DNA of 64,000 nt from Aequorivita todarodis (GCF_028561335.1 NZ_JAQQTG010000020.1:1-64000); one strand, 5' to 3'; counted from the first letter of the stretch, positions 52,621-60,629 are shown. Notes: generated by a model from the sequence alone, not told the origin. Program-made: numbers and translations.

Positions 52621-52956
52621 ATGAAAACAGACATGTACACCAAAACAATCCTCACCATTATTGCAATTTGCCTAACGATCAATGTAGTCAAGGATTTTGA
52701 ACTATTCCCTTCCGCGTATGCCTCGGAAAATATTGGCCCCAAACCAATCAATGAGGTAATGGACGTGCGTTTGGTAGATATAAATACTTCCGATGAACTG
52801 AACGTAAACCTAAAAAGCGTTGACACTTACGACGAAGTAAAAGTGAATGTGAAAAAAATTGAGACTTCCGACGTGTTGGATGTAAATATTAAAGAGGTGG
52901 GCGGCAGTTGGTTGTCCAATGGAGGACCAGTTCCTGTACAACTGAAAAGACAATAG
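52621..52956 (+). CDS. Small exported protein with three internal repeats
   Basis: 111 aa (alternative ATG 52633). A hydrophobic N-terminus (TILTIIAICLTINVV) may be a signal anchor. Residues about 50-92 hold three 13-14-residue repeats: VDINTSDELNVNLKS, VDTYDEVKVNVKK, IETSDVLDVNIKE, alternating polar/hydrophobic as in a beta-helix or coiled strand. No Shine-Dalgarno-like sequence; octamer repeats abut the ATG. Not recognised; common in flavobacteria as a hypothetical protein to my knowledge. It ends GGSWLSNGGPVPVQLKRQ. Confidence 0.65.
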   Translation: MKTDMYTKTILTIIAICLTINVVKDFELFPSAYASENIGPKPINEVMDVRLVDINTSDELNVNLKSVDTYDEVKVNVKKIETSDVLDVNIKEVGGSWLSNGGPVPVQLKRQ

Positions 52957-52997
52957 TTTTTAAGTCCAAGCCTTATTTCTTGTTTTCACTGCGAAAG

Positions 52998-54272
52998 CTA
53001 ATTCTTCTTAAATGGCCGAATTATCAACCGCGCGGCGCGATCATAGTTGATATAACTATACGTCCAGTTGAAAAAGGTTACTACCCTATTTCGGAAACCT
53101 ACCAAGAACCAAAGGTGAACAAACATCCATAAAAACCAGACAATGGCGCCGCCAAAGTGCATTCTGCCAATGTCCACGACCGCTTTGTTCCTTCCCACGG
53201 TGGCCATGGTTCCTTTGTCAAAATAGGTAAAGGGCTCCATCTTATCTCCCTTCAGCATTTTTCTGAAGTTTTTCCCCAAGCGCTTCCCTTGCTGTATCGC
53301 TGGTTGGGCCACTTGCGGATGCCCTTTGGGGTACTCTTGGGTTTCCATCAACGCAATATCGCCCAGGGCATAAATATTTTGAAACCCTTTCACCGCGTTG
53401 AATTCATCAACTTTATACCTATTTGCCCTTTCAACCAATGCTTCGCCATCTATTCCTTTAAGCAGTGCCCCTGTTACGCCAGCTGCCCAAATAAATGTAG
53501 CGGTTTCAAAATTTTTACCATCTTTTGTGGTTACCGTTTTTCCGTCATAGCCACTGATGTAGGTTTCCAAGTGGATTTGCACGCCCAACTTTTCAAGAAA
53601 TTTTTGCGCTTTTTTTGACACCGTTTCGCTCATTGGCGGCAAAACCCGGTTTTGCCCTTCAATAAGGTGGACGTTCATTTCATCCTCGTCTAGCTCGGGG
53701 TAATCATTTTCGAGGATTCCCTTTCTAAATTCAGCCAACGCGCCAGCCAACTCCACTCCCGTTGGCCCCGCACCGGCGATTACGAAATTGAGCAAACTTT
53801 TTCGTTCCCTTTCATCTGCAGTAATATCGGCCTTTTCAATATTTTGAAGTATCAAGCTTCGAATATTTAAAGCCTGTGGCACTGTTTTCATGGGCATGCT
53901 GTTTTCGGCTATGCTTTCATTTCCGAAGAAATTGGTGCGCGTACCCGTGGCGATCACCAAATAATCATATCGCAAGCTTCCTATGGAAGAAAATATCGTA
54001 TTGTTTTCAGTATTGATGTTTTCAACTTCGGCCATTCTAAAGTGGAAATCGCGGTTTTTTCTGAAAATCTTGCGAAGCGGATAGGCTATGGAATCGGGCT
54101 CAAGGCCTGCCGTGGAAACTTGATACAATAACGGTTGGAAAGTGTGATAGTTATGCCTGTCAAAAAGCACAATCTGTACTTTTTCATTCCGAAGCTTTTT
54201 TATGAAGGAAATACCAGCAAATCCGCCGCCTATCACTACAATTCGGGGGACACCGGTTTCAGGAATATTCAT
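52998..54272 (-). CDS. ndh: Type II NADH dehydrogenase (NDH-2-like)
   Basis: 424 aa from ATG 54272 (MNIPETGVPRIVVIGGGFAG); the open frame reaches 54449 but its first 59 residues are not homologous-looking. FAD-binding VVIGGGFAGISF, NAD-binding FVIAGAGPTGVELAGALAEF, FIWAAGV and YALGDIALM, and a C-terminal amphipathic/hydrophobic region (FGGAIVWFLWMFVHLWFLVGF) for membrane attachment. Feeds electrons from NADH to quinone without proton pumping. Divergent from the sigma factor gene. Confidence 0.92.
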   Translation of the reverse strand: MNIPETGVPRIVVIGGGFAGISFIKKLRNEKVQIVLFDRHNYHTFQPLLYQVSTAGLEPDSIAYPLRKIFRKNRDFHFRMAEVENINTENNTIFSSIGSLRYDYLVIATGTRTNFFGNESIAENSMPMKTVPQALNIRSLILQNIEKADITADERERKSLLNFVIAGAGPTGVELAGALAEFRKGILENDYPELDEDEMNVHLIEGQNRVLPPMSETVSKKAQKFLEKLGVQIHLETYISGYDGKTVTTKDGKNFETATFIWAAGVTGALLKGIDGEALVERANRYKVDEFNAVKGFQNIYALGDIALMETQEYPKGHPQVAQPAIQQGKRLGKNFRKMLKGDKMEPFTYFDKGTMATVGRNKAVVDIGRMHFGGAIVWFLWMFVHLWFLVGFRNRVVTFFNWTYSYINYDRAARLIIRPFKKN

Positions 54273-54386
54273 CGTTTTTTTATAAAGTATAAAAGTACAA
54301 TTTGTTAGTCTAGTTACCTTATTTTTTAGGATTTTTGTAACAAAGCAATTCCGAAGAACACTAATAAAAAAGCCAACAAGAAACCA

Positions 54387-54881
54387 TTGAACAAAGAACT
54401 GGAACATCGTTTTGTGACCCAACTGGAGGAAAACCAAAACATTGTACATAAAATCTGTAGGTTATATACCAATGACAGCGATGCGCACAACGATCTGTTT
54501 CAGGAAATAACCATTCAGCTTTGGCGGGCGTACCCGAAATTTCGGGGCGATTCCAAATTTAGTACCTGGATGTACCGCGTGGCTTTGAATACCGCGATTA
54601 CCCTTTATAGAAAATCAAAACGCAGTATAAAAACACAGGATTTTGAAGGGGTAAGTTTTAAGATTTCCTCGGAGCCGTATGACGATACCACAGAGCAACA
54701 GCTAAAGCTTATGTACAGTGCCGTTAAAGACTTGAATGATATTGACAAAGCCCTTGTTTTTCTGTATCTGGAAGATAAAAATTATAGGGAAATTTCAGAG
54801 ACCCTTGGTATTACCGAAGTGAACGCGAGAGTAAAAATGAACCGGATAAAGGAAAAATTACGAACTATTTTAAATCCGTAA
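54387..54881 (+). CDS. ECF sigma factor (second locus), TTG start
   Basis: 164 aa from TTG 54387 (NKELEHRFVTQLEENQNIVHKICRLY); no ATG is in frame upstream. Region 2 (DLFQEITIQLWRAYPKFRGDSKFSTWMYRVALNTAITLYRK) and region 4 (LVFLYLEDKNYREISETLGITEVNARVKMNRIKEKLR). The downstream membrane protein gene starts 6 nt after the stop and is its probable anti-sigma. Confidence 0.9.
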   Translation: MNKELEHRFVTQLEENQNIVHKICRLYTNDSDAHNDLFQEITIQLWRAYPKFRGDSKFSTWMYRVALNTAITLYRKSKRSIKTQDFEGVSFKISSEPYDDTTEQQLKLMYSAVKDLNDIDKALVFLYLEDKNYREISETLGITEVNARVKMNRIKEKLRTILNP

Positions 54882-54887
54882 CCCACT

Positions 54888-55532
54888 ATGGATCAACTTG
54901 AATTATTAAAAAAACAATGGCAAAGCACGGAACAGGAACTCCCCAAGCTTTCCTATGACGATATTTATAAAATGCTGTTGAAGAAATCCTCGTCCATCGT
55001 GAAGTGGATATTTTTAATAAGCATTGCCGAGATCCTTTTTTGGACCTTGCTTTCCTTTCTCGTGCCAGAATCCAGCACCAAGTTCAGCGACGACATTGGG
55101 CTACACGACGTCCTGCTGGGCGTAAATGTGCTGAACTATTCGGTTTTTGGTTTTTTCATCATTCTTTTTTACCGAAATTATCGCAAAATCTCAGCTACTG
55201 ATTCCATTAAGGATCTGATGAAAAATATTTTGCGCACCCGCAAGACCGTCAAGTATTTTGTGATTTACAACGTAACGGCTTCGATTCTGCTCATAATAGG
55301 AATTAATTTTTATTACTATTTCAACCAGGATATGGTATTTCAGTTTATGACGCAAGATTACGGGATCACAAATATTTCACAGCAACGGTTTATGAAAATG
55401 TTTTTTATGATCCAAATTCTTTTTGGAATTGTGATGATTGGTTTTATTCTGTTGTTTTACAGAATTGTTTACGGAATTCTTTTAAGAAGACTGCACAAAA
55501 ACTATAAGGAATTGAAGAAGATAGAGATTTGA
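54888..55532 (+). CDS. Membrane protein, probable partner of the second ECF sigma factor
   Basis: 214 aa. A 36-residue cytoplasmic N-terminus (MDQLELLKKQWQSTEQELPKLSYDDIYKML), then four membrane helices (about 39-60, 80-101, 120-141, 172-196) and a basic tail. No zinc-binding anti-sigma motif. From position (6 nt after the sigma gene) and topology I infer an anti-sigma factor of unrecognised type. Confidence 0.75.
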   Translation: MDQLELLKKQWQSTEQELPKLSYDDIYKMLLKKSSSIVKWIFLISIAEILFWTLLSFLVPESSTKFSDDIGLHDVLLGVNVLNYSVFGFFIILFYRNYRKISATDSIKDLMKNILRTRKTVKYFVIYNVTASILLIIGINFYYYFNQDMVFQFMTQDYGITNISQQRFMKMFFMIQILFGIVMIGFILLFYRIVYGILLRRLHKNYKELKKIEI

Positions 55533-55633
55533 AAAAGATAGAAATTTGAAGAAAAGGAGTAAGAAGATAAATGAACACTCCTATCCATCACAGCCAGCAA
55601 GGTTTTTGATAAATTTGTTCGCAATATTTTTTT

Positions 55634-55675
55634 ACAACTACAGACTACCGACTACCGACTACCGACTACCGACTA
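55634..55675 (-). repeat. Heptamer repeats (ccgacta family) at the acyltransferase stop
   Basis: cagacta followed by four perfect ccgacta units, ending 3 nt from the acyltransferase stop codon. Confidence 0.85.
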
Positions 55676-55678
55676 AAT

Positions 55679-56482
55679 TCAATACCGCCACTCACGTTGT
55701 TTATTAAGTTCTTCCTCACTTAAAATTTCTGAAGAGGGAATTACTTTTAGGAAAGACGGATGCTGTTCAATGGCGTATTCCAATTTTTCAACAATTTGGT
55801 CCATTGTTTCGTTTTCGTAATCAATATCCAACGGAGGTTTTATTTCCATGGACTGAAGTATGCCGCGCTTTTTGATGCGTATTCCTTTTTTGTCAAAAGA
55901 TCTTCTGAAGCCATCAATTACGATTGGAACAACCACGGGTTTATTTTTTTTTATGATATGTGCGGTTCCGCGTCGGATAGGCTTCCAAGGCTTGGTGGTA
56001 CCCTGCGGAAATGTAATTACCCAACCGTCGTCCAAAGCCTTTGTGATGTTGCTAACATCGCTCATCTTCACTTGTTTGTTAACATCCTTACCTTTTTCCC
56101 GCCAAGTGCGTTCTATGCTGATGGAGCCTGCATAGGCAAGAATTTTCGGCAGTAAACCTGCTTTCATGGTTTCTTTGGCGGCAACAAAGTAGATATTCAG
56201 TTTAGGTTTCCACAAATACCCTACATTTTTTATGCTGTCGTCCCTTCCGCTCAAGCTGGCGTTAAAAACATGGAGCATTGCTGCTACGTCCGCAAAATAG
56301 GTTTGATGGTTGCTAACAAAGAGTACATTTTTGTCGGGAAGTGTTTTCAATATTTCACTTCCGTGAATTTGCAGATCGTTAAAACCCTTAAAGCGACTAT
56401 GGGTTAAAAGCCCGGCAATACGGATTAGCCAGAGTTTTAGAAATAAAATATGTCCGAAAGGATTTCTTTTGAAGAGGCTCAT
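55679..56482 (-). CDS. 1-acyl-sn-glycerol-3-phosphate acyltransferase-like protein
   Basis: 267 aa. Catalytic NHxxxxD box as SNHQTYFADVAAM; second motif near IERTWREKGKDV; third FPQGTTKPWKPIRRGTAHI, equivalent to the FPEGTRS block; fourth PVVVPIVIDGFR. Acylates lysophosphatidate in phospholipid synthesis, or a related acceptor. The EGTRS-type Glu is Gln here (FPQGTT), a known variant. The leader is made of cagt heptamers that end 5 nt before the ATG. Confidence 0.88.
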   Translation of the reverse strand: MSLFKRNPFGHILFLKLWLIRIAGLLTHSRFKGFNDLQIHGSEILKTLPDKNVLFVSNHQTYFADVAAMLHVFNASLSGRDDSIKNVGYLWKPKLNIYFVAAKETMKAGLLPKILAYAGSISIERTWREKGKDVNKQVKMSDVSNITKALDDGWVITFPQGTTKPWKPIRRGTAHIIKKNKPVVVPIVIDGFRRSFDKKGIRIKKRGILQSMEIKPPLDIDYENETMDQIVEKLEYAIEQHPSFLKVIPSSEILSEEELNKQREWRY

Positions 56483-56486
56483 TTTT

Positions 56487-56528
56487 CAGTAATCAGTATT
56501 CAGTAATCAGTGGTCAGTGGTCAGTACG
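56487..56528 (-). repeat. Heptamer repeats in the acyltransferase leader
   Basis: cagtaat, cagtatt, cagtaat, cagtggt, cagtggt, cagtacg: six units in exact register, 4 nt upstream of the acyltransferase start codon. Confidence 0.85.
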
Positions 56529-56616
56529 CGGGTATTGTTTCCAAGTTAGGGCTATAAAATTTCGTACTTCCTGTTTTGAATTTCGTTTAACCCAGCAAAT
56601 ATACTAAAATAAGCTG

Positions 56617-57258
56617 TTACAGTGCCATTTTCAATAATTCGCGCACTTCGTTGAGCATCATTGCCGTAGCGCCCCAAACTATATAGCCATTCAGTTTAAA
56701 AGCGGGCACTTCAAGGTTAGTGGCGTATGATGTGGAAAGCGTTTGGGTTGTAATGTTTGCATCATTCATAAAATCCCGCAACGTCACTTCTATAAGGGCT
56801 TCTACCTCTTCTTCCTGTGGAACAAATCTTGGCAATTCTGAGGTTATTCCCAAGAAAGGCTGCACAAAAAAATTGCTCGGCGGAATGTAAATTTCGGTAA
56901 GTTTTTTTAACACTGAAATAGTATCGCGCGAAATCCCAACCTCTTCCTCGGTTTCGCGAAGCGCGGTGTCTTGGATGGTTTCATCTTCATCTTCCAGCTT
57001 CCCGCCGGGAAAACCAACTTGGGCCGAATGGACGCCATTGTATGTTTTCCTATGAATCAAGATCAAACGTGTCTCAAAATTTTCCGAAGGATAAAATAAT
57101 GACATTACACCCGCGTGTTTTGCAGTGTTCTTTTCGCGCGCCACTCTTTTCAGTTCCAACAAACGTTCCCTGGGCGCCATTTTAAATTGGACTTCTTCGC
57201 CGGGAAGTTCCATTTTTGTTATTTTTACAATCCGTTTTTCAAAATCGCGAAAATCCAT
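56617..57258 (-). CDS. CoA pyrophosphatase (NUDIX, NudL-like)
   Basis: 213 aa. The NudL/UPF0035 signature VHSAQVGFPGGKLEDEDET leads into the Nudix helix ALRETEEEVGIS (R101, E102, E105-E106), with the one-residue-longer spacing usual in this subgroup. Hydrolyses CoA and acyl-CoA to phosphopantetheine and 3',5'-ADP. Its start codon is only 5 bp from the divergent cyclophilin start. Confidence 0.9.
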   Translation of the reverse strand: MDFRDFEKRIVKITKMELPGEEVQFKMAPRERLLELKRVAREKNTAKHAGVMSLFYPSENFETRLILIHRKTYNGVHSAQVGFPGGKLEDEDETIQDTALRETEEEVGISRDTISVLKKLTEIYIPPSNFFVQPFLGITSELPRFVPQEEEVEALIEVTLRDFMNDANITTQTLSTSYATNLEVPAFKLNGYIVWGATAMMLNEVRELLKMAL

Positions 57259-57263
57259 TTATT

Positions 57264-57989
57264 ATGAAGTTGTTAATTTATTTCTTCGGAATTGTGTTGT
57301 TCTTTGGAAGCTGTGAAGATAAGAAAAAGGCTTCCGATCCCAATAGCTATCCGGACGAAACTGAAGTTGAAACCAAAATCGAAACCCCAGTAGAGGCGAA
57401 AACTGAATCTGAAAAGAAAATCGAAGCAGAATACCCCGAAATTACGAACGAAAACGCAGTTTCCTTTTTAACCGAATACGGCAAAAAAAACCCCGAAACC
57501 AAAGTTTTGATCAGCACCCGTTTTGGCGATATTGAAATTGAACTTTACAAAGACACCCCGCTGCACCGCGCCAATTTTATCTATTTGGTGAAACAGCACT
57601 ATTTTGACGAAACTTTTTTCCATCGTGTTGTTCCCAATTTTATCATACAAGCCGGAAACAGCGATATAGTCTCAACCCCGAGAAAACGTGCCGCTCTGGG
57701 CAGTAAATATCTACTTCCCGCAGAAATCATTCCCGGGCGTGTGCACGAATACGGAACTGTTTCGGGCGCGAAGGAATACCGCGAAAACCCCGATAACAGA
57801 ACGGCGCCGTATGAATTTTTCATCTTCCTCGGGCCAAAATCTTCAACCACACATTTAAACGGAAAATACACCATCTTCGGAAAAGTGACCAAGGGGATGG
57901 ACGTGGTGGAGGAAATCTCAAAAGTGAAAGCGGATGATGGGGATTGGCCGTTGAACAATATTTATATTACTGCGAAGGTTTTGGAATAA
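57264..57989 (+). CDS. Cyclophilin-type peptidyl-prolyl isomerase, lipoprotein
   Basis: 241 aa from ATG 57264 (MKLLIYFFGIVLFFGSCED, lipobox FFGSC, Cys17). An acidic, low-complexity linker (about 20-58, ETEVETKIETPVEAKTESE) precedes the cyclophilin domain (FGDIEIELYKDTPLHRANFIYLVKQHYFDETFFHRVVPNFIIQAGN). The domain has a family-typical insert (SKYLLPAEIIPGRVHEYGTVSG). It speeds proline isomerisation of envelope proteins. Its stop codon overlaps the first REP hairpin by two bases. Confidence 0.92.
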   Translation: MKLLIYFFGIVLFFGSCEDKKKASDPNSYPDETEVETKIETPVEAKTESEKKIEAEYPEITNENAVSFLTEYGKKNPETKVLISTRFGDIEIELYKDTPLHRANFIYLVKQHYFDETFFHRVVPNFIIQAGNSDIVSTPRKRAALGSKYLLPAEIIPGRVHEYGTVSGAKEYRENPDNRTAPYEFFIFLGPKSSTTHLNGKYTIFGKVTKGMDVVEEISKVKADDGDWPLNNIYITAKVLE

Positions 57990-58369
57990 TCCTGAAGGGA
58001 TTAAATACATCATACCTGGCAAATATACGACCCCAATAGGGTCGAACACACATTCAACTATTATTTTCTATAAATATATGAACCCTCCGCGGGTTCGGGA
58101 GATAATATTTGTTTCAAAATCCCGAAAAGGATTACATATTTATAGCAATGAATAATAATTAGAAAATACGACCCCGACGGGGTCGAACATCTATTCCATA
58201 ATTTATTTCTATAATTATATGAACCCCCTGGGTTCGGGTTGCGGATATTTAAATCCCGAAGGGATTACATATTTATAACAATACGTAATAATCTAAAGAT
58301 ACGACCCCATCGGGGTCGAACACCCACGGCACAATTTTTTTCTATAAATATGTGAACCCCCCGGATTCG
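57988..58369 (+). repeat. REP array A: three P1-P2-P3 triads
   Basis: P1 hairpins AATCC(n)GGATT at 57988, 58118 and 58252; P2 hairpins CGACCCC-n-GGGGTCG at 58028, 58169 and 58302; P3 hairpins GAACCC-n-GGGTTC at 58080, 58221 and 58354. An ACATATTTATA arm follows P1 and its complement TATAAATATGT (or ATAT) precedes P3, so P2 sits at the tip of a larger stem. This fills the 384 nt between the cyclophilin gene and the transposase. Confidence 0.85.
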
Positions 58370-58373
58370 TTAT

Positions 58374-58841
58374 TCAATATTCAATCCATTCAAAAAGATA
58401 ATCCTCTTTGAAATCTACCTTGAATTTTTTCAAAAATAAAATGTATTCATCCCGAAACGATTGTTTTTTATGGTGTTCCTTTTGATTCTGAATATACCTA
58501 ATCACATTGTCCAACGCAGAATGGCTATATGAAAAAGCACCAAACCCATCCTGCCATTCAAACTTGTATTTGGTAAACTTTTTTTCATTTATAAACTTGT
58601 TGGATGATTTTTTTACTTCGCGTACCAAATCTGATAGACAACAAGAGGGTTTCATTCCAATCAAAAAATGAATATGGTCTTGGACGCCGTTTATTGCAAG
58701 CATTTTCTGGTTTTTGTTTTGAACTGTTCCAGTAATATATTTGTACAACTCATCTTCCCAAGATGGCAGAATTAAACTGTTTCTACCTCTAACGGCAAAG
58801 ACAACTTGAATATATATTTGAGAGAAAGAACCGGCGCCCAT
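58374..58841 (-). CDS. REP-associated tyrosine transposase (IS200/IS605-like, RAYT)
   Basis: 155 aa. Y1 HUH transposase fold: HIH metal motif in NGVQDHIHFLIGM (H56, H58) and the catalytic tyrosine in VIRYIQNQKEHH (Y116). It starts MGAGSFSQIYIQVVFAVRGR, the usual RAYT/transposase_17 opening. No IS ends or second ORF (TnpB) is present; instead seven hairpin triads flank it on both sides. RAYTs cut and join single-stranded REP hairpins and are thought to spread them. The residues needed for catalysis are intact, so it may be active. Confidence 0.92.
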   Translation of the reverse strand: MGAGSFSQIYIQVVFAVRGRNSLILPSWEDELYKYITGTVQNKNQKMLAINGVQDHIHFLIGMKPSCCLSDLVREVKKSSNKFINEKKFTKYKFEWQDGFGAFSYSHSALDNVIRYIQNQKEHHKKQSFRDEYILFLKKFKVDFKEDYLFEWIEY

Positions 58842-58882
58842 TGATTTAAGATTATCAATTTAAAAATACATCATTTTGATTA

Positions 58883-59092
58883 AATCCCGAGGGGATTACA
58901 TATTTATAACAATAACGGAACAATGCGTATATGCGAACCCAACGGGGTCGAACACACATTCAACTATTATTTTCTATAAATATATGAACCCTTCGGGTTC
59001 GGGAGATAATATTTGTTTTTAAATCCCGAAAGGATTACATATTTATAGCAATGAATAATAATGAGAAAATACAACCCGCCGCGGCGGGGTCG
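58883..59092 (+). repeat. REP array B: triads 4 and 5 upstream of the RAYT
   Basis: P1 58883-58897, P2 58933-58950 (one arm mutated to CGAACCC), P3 58986-59000; then P1 59022-59036 and an enlarged P2 (59071-59092, CCCGCCGCGGCGGG core). The P3 of triad 5 is missing, replaced by the RAYT remnant. Confidence 0.85.
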
Positions 59093-59116
59093 AACACCAT
59101 CGCCAAACATTTTTTC

Positions 59117-59152
59117 TTGGATAAAGATTTGTGAGAAGGTTCCCGCCCCCAT
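59117..59152 (-). pseudogene. Truncated RAYT start (12 codons)
   Basis: ATG at 59152 reads MGAGTFSQIFIQ, matching the first 12 codons of the intact transposase with two conservative changes, then diverges into repeat sequence. It is a by-product of the tandem duplication and carries no catalytic residues. Confidence 0.8.
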
Positions 59153-59190
59153 GGATTTAAATTTATCAATCGAAAAATACACCTTTTTTT

Positions 59191-59451
59191 AATCCCGAGG
59201 GGATTACATATTTATAACAATAACGGAACAATGCGCATATGCGACCCCAACGGGGTCGAACCTCGACACATCAATCGTTTTCTATAAATATATGAACCCT
59301 TCGGGTTCGGGAGATAATATTTGTTTCAAAATCCCGAAAAGGATTACATATTTATAGCAATGAATAATAATGAGAAAATACGACCCGCCGCGGCGGGGTC
59401 GAACACCCACGGTACAAATTTTTCCTACAGATATGTGAACCCTCCGGATTC
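59191..59451 (+). repeat. REP array C: triads 6 and 7
   Basis: P1 59191-59205, P2 59242-59258, P3 59294-59308; P1 59330-59345, enlarged P2 59381-59401, P3 59437-59451. The last P3 carries the GGATTC variant arm seen also in triad 3, beside the RAYT stop. No other feature was seen in 58842-59474. Confidence 0.85.
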
Positions 59452-59474
59452 GGAATAATAAAGATTTAACTAAT

Positions 59475-60473
59475 TTACTTTTTTACAAATTTTTTCGTAA
59501 AACTTTTTCCGTTTAAAAATATTTGAGCAAAATACATTCCCGCAGGCAACTGGGAAACATCAACGGTTTTTGAAGAAACACCCATTACCAAAATCCCTTG
59601 AGTGGAATAGATTTTTATGCTATCTATATTTTCTTTTGATTGAATGTTGAGCATATTTCCGGTTGGATTAGGGAATAGTTGAAATTCTGCGATTGAGAAA
59701 TCTTCGGTGCCCAATTGACAATCTTCGCTGTAGCTGGCGGTTTCGTCTTTGCACCAGCCAGTATAATTGGATTGGTCACAAATCTGACTGTTTGCATAAG
59801 TTTCATCGTCCACTTGAATACATTGTAAATCTGGATTTCCATAAATCCAAACTATTGGCATATTTTGATTGTTACCATTTTTAATATTTAAAGAGGTAAG
59901 TTCATTATTATAAGCATACAAACGTCCTATTTGTGGATTTTGTGATATATCGAGATTTGTTAATTTCATATTATCACAATCCAATATCTTTAAATTTGGA
60001 TTATTAGTTACATCAATTTCCGTCAATAAACTTTGATGCACAATAATTTCTTCCAAATCAATATTTTGACTTATATCTATTTCTATTAATGGATTCGTAT
60101 AAGCCCATACGACTGAAAGGTTGGGGTTTTGACTTAAATCCAATGATGTAATTTGATTCTCAAAACAAAACAATAATTCAAGTTGTGTATTGTGGGAAAC
60201 ATCTAAAATTTCTATTTGATTTTCCTCAATATATAATTCAGTAATATTTACAAAATACTCCATTCCTTCAAGGGAAACAATGTTATAATCTGAAGCGGTT
60301 ATTCTGTTAGCGGCTTCAGCTTCGGTTATTTGTATCTCCCCATCATTGTTTGTATCAATTCCCGCTATAGGATTTACCAACGCAGCCTTAAAATTAGCAT
60401 CCGGAATATTCACAATCTGCGCACTGGCAAAACCACAGATTAAAAAGAAAAATAGAACGTAAATGTTTTTCAT
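59475..60473 (-). CDS. Leucine-rich-repeat protein with T9SS sorting tail
   Basis: 332 aa. Signal peptide (YVLFFFLICGFASAQ), then PDANFKAALV and an EF-hand-like IDTNNDGEIQITEAEA. Irregular 20-22-residue leucine-rich repeats follow (LEGMEYFVNITELYIEEN, LDVSHNTQLELLFCFEN, LDLSQNPNLSVVWAYTN, LDISQNPQIGRLYAYNN). A Cys-containing cap precedes the T9SS type A domain (FQLFPNPTGNMLNIQS ... KKFVKK). Predicted surface adhesin or binding protein; ligand unknown. It is the next gene after the REP array. Confidence 0.9.
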   Translation of the reverse strand: MKNIYVLFFFLICGFASAQIVNIPDANFKAALVNPIAGIDTNNDGEIQITEAEAANRITASDYNIVSLEGMEYFVNITELYIEENQIEILDVSHNTQLELLFCFENQITSLDLSQNPNLSVVWAYTNPLIEIDISQNIDLEEIIVHQSLLTEIDVTNNPNLKILDCDNMKLTNLDISQNPQIGRLYAYNNELTSLNIKNGNNQNMPIVWIYGNPDLQCIQVDDETYANSQICDQSNYTGWCKDETASYSEDCQLGTEDFSIAEFQLFPNPTGNMLNIQSKENIDSIKIYSTQGILVMGVSSKTVDVSQLPAGMYFAQIFLNGKSFTKKFVKK

Positions 60474-60533
60474 ATAAAAGATTTTGGACAGATTAATTTT
60501 GATGGCAATATATCAATTTTAGAATATTCTTCT

Positions 60534-60629
60534 AAACTTCTAAACTCATAAACTCATAAACTTTTAAACTCATAAACCCATAAACCCATAAACTTCTCAA
60601 CTCATCGACTTCTCAACCCATCAACTTCC
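60534..60629 (-). repeat. Octamer repeats (taaactca family) covering the TRIC stop
   Basis: About twelve 8-bp units (taaacttc, taaactca, taaacttt, taaaccca, tcaactca, tcgacttc, tcaaccca) in register. The TRIC stop codon (60621-60623) is part of the tract. Confidence 0.8.

Larger units (their letters stand above)
58806..59410 (-). repeat. Tandem duplication of about 295 bp including the RAYT 5' end
   Basis: Block 58806-59100 (first 12 RAYT codons, leader, triad 4, most of triad 5) is repeated nearly base for base in 59117-59410 (RAYT remnant, leader, triads 6 and 7). Shared landmarks are the dyad GCCGCGGC extension in the second P2 of each block and the phrase gggagataatatttg between triads. 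Confidence 0.8.

Noticed and set aside
58967-59182. 71-codon open frame starting near a RAYT-like N-terminus
   Set aside because: Only the 12 codons MGAGTFSQIFIQ are transposase-derived; the rest is translated REP hairpin DNA, so it is recorded as a pseudogene fragment.
57988-59451. Regular repeat array that might be taken for CRISPR
   Set aside because: Units are three different hairpins with AT-rich conserved linkers, no constant repeat with unique spacers and no cas genes; a RAYT lies in the middle.
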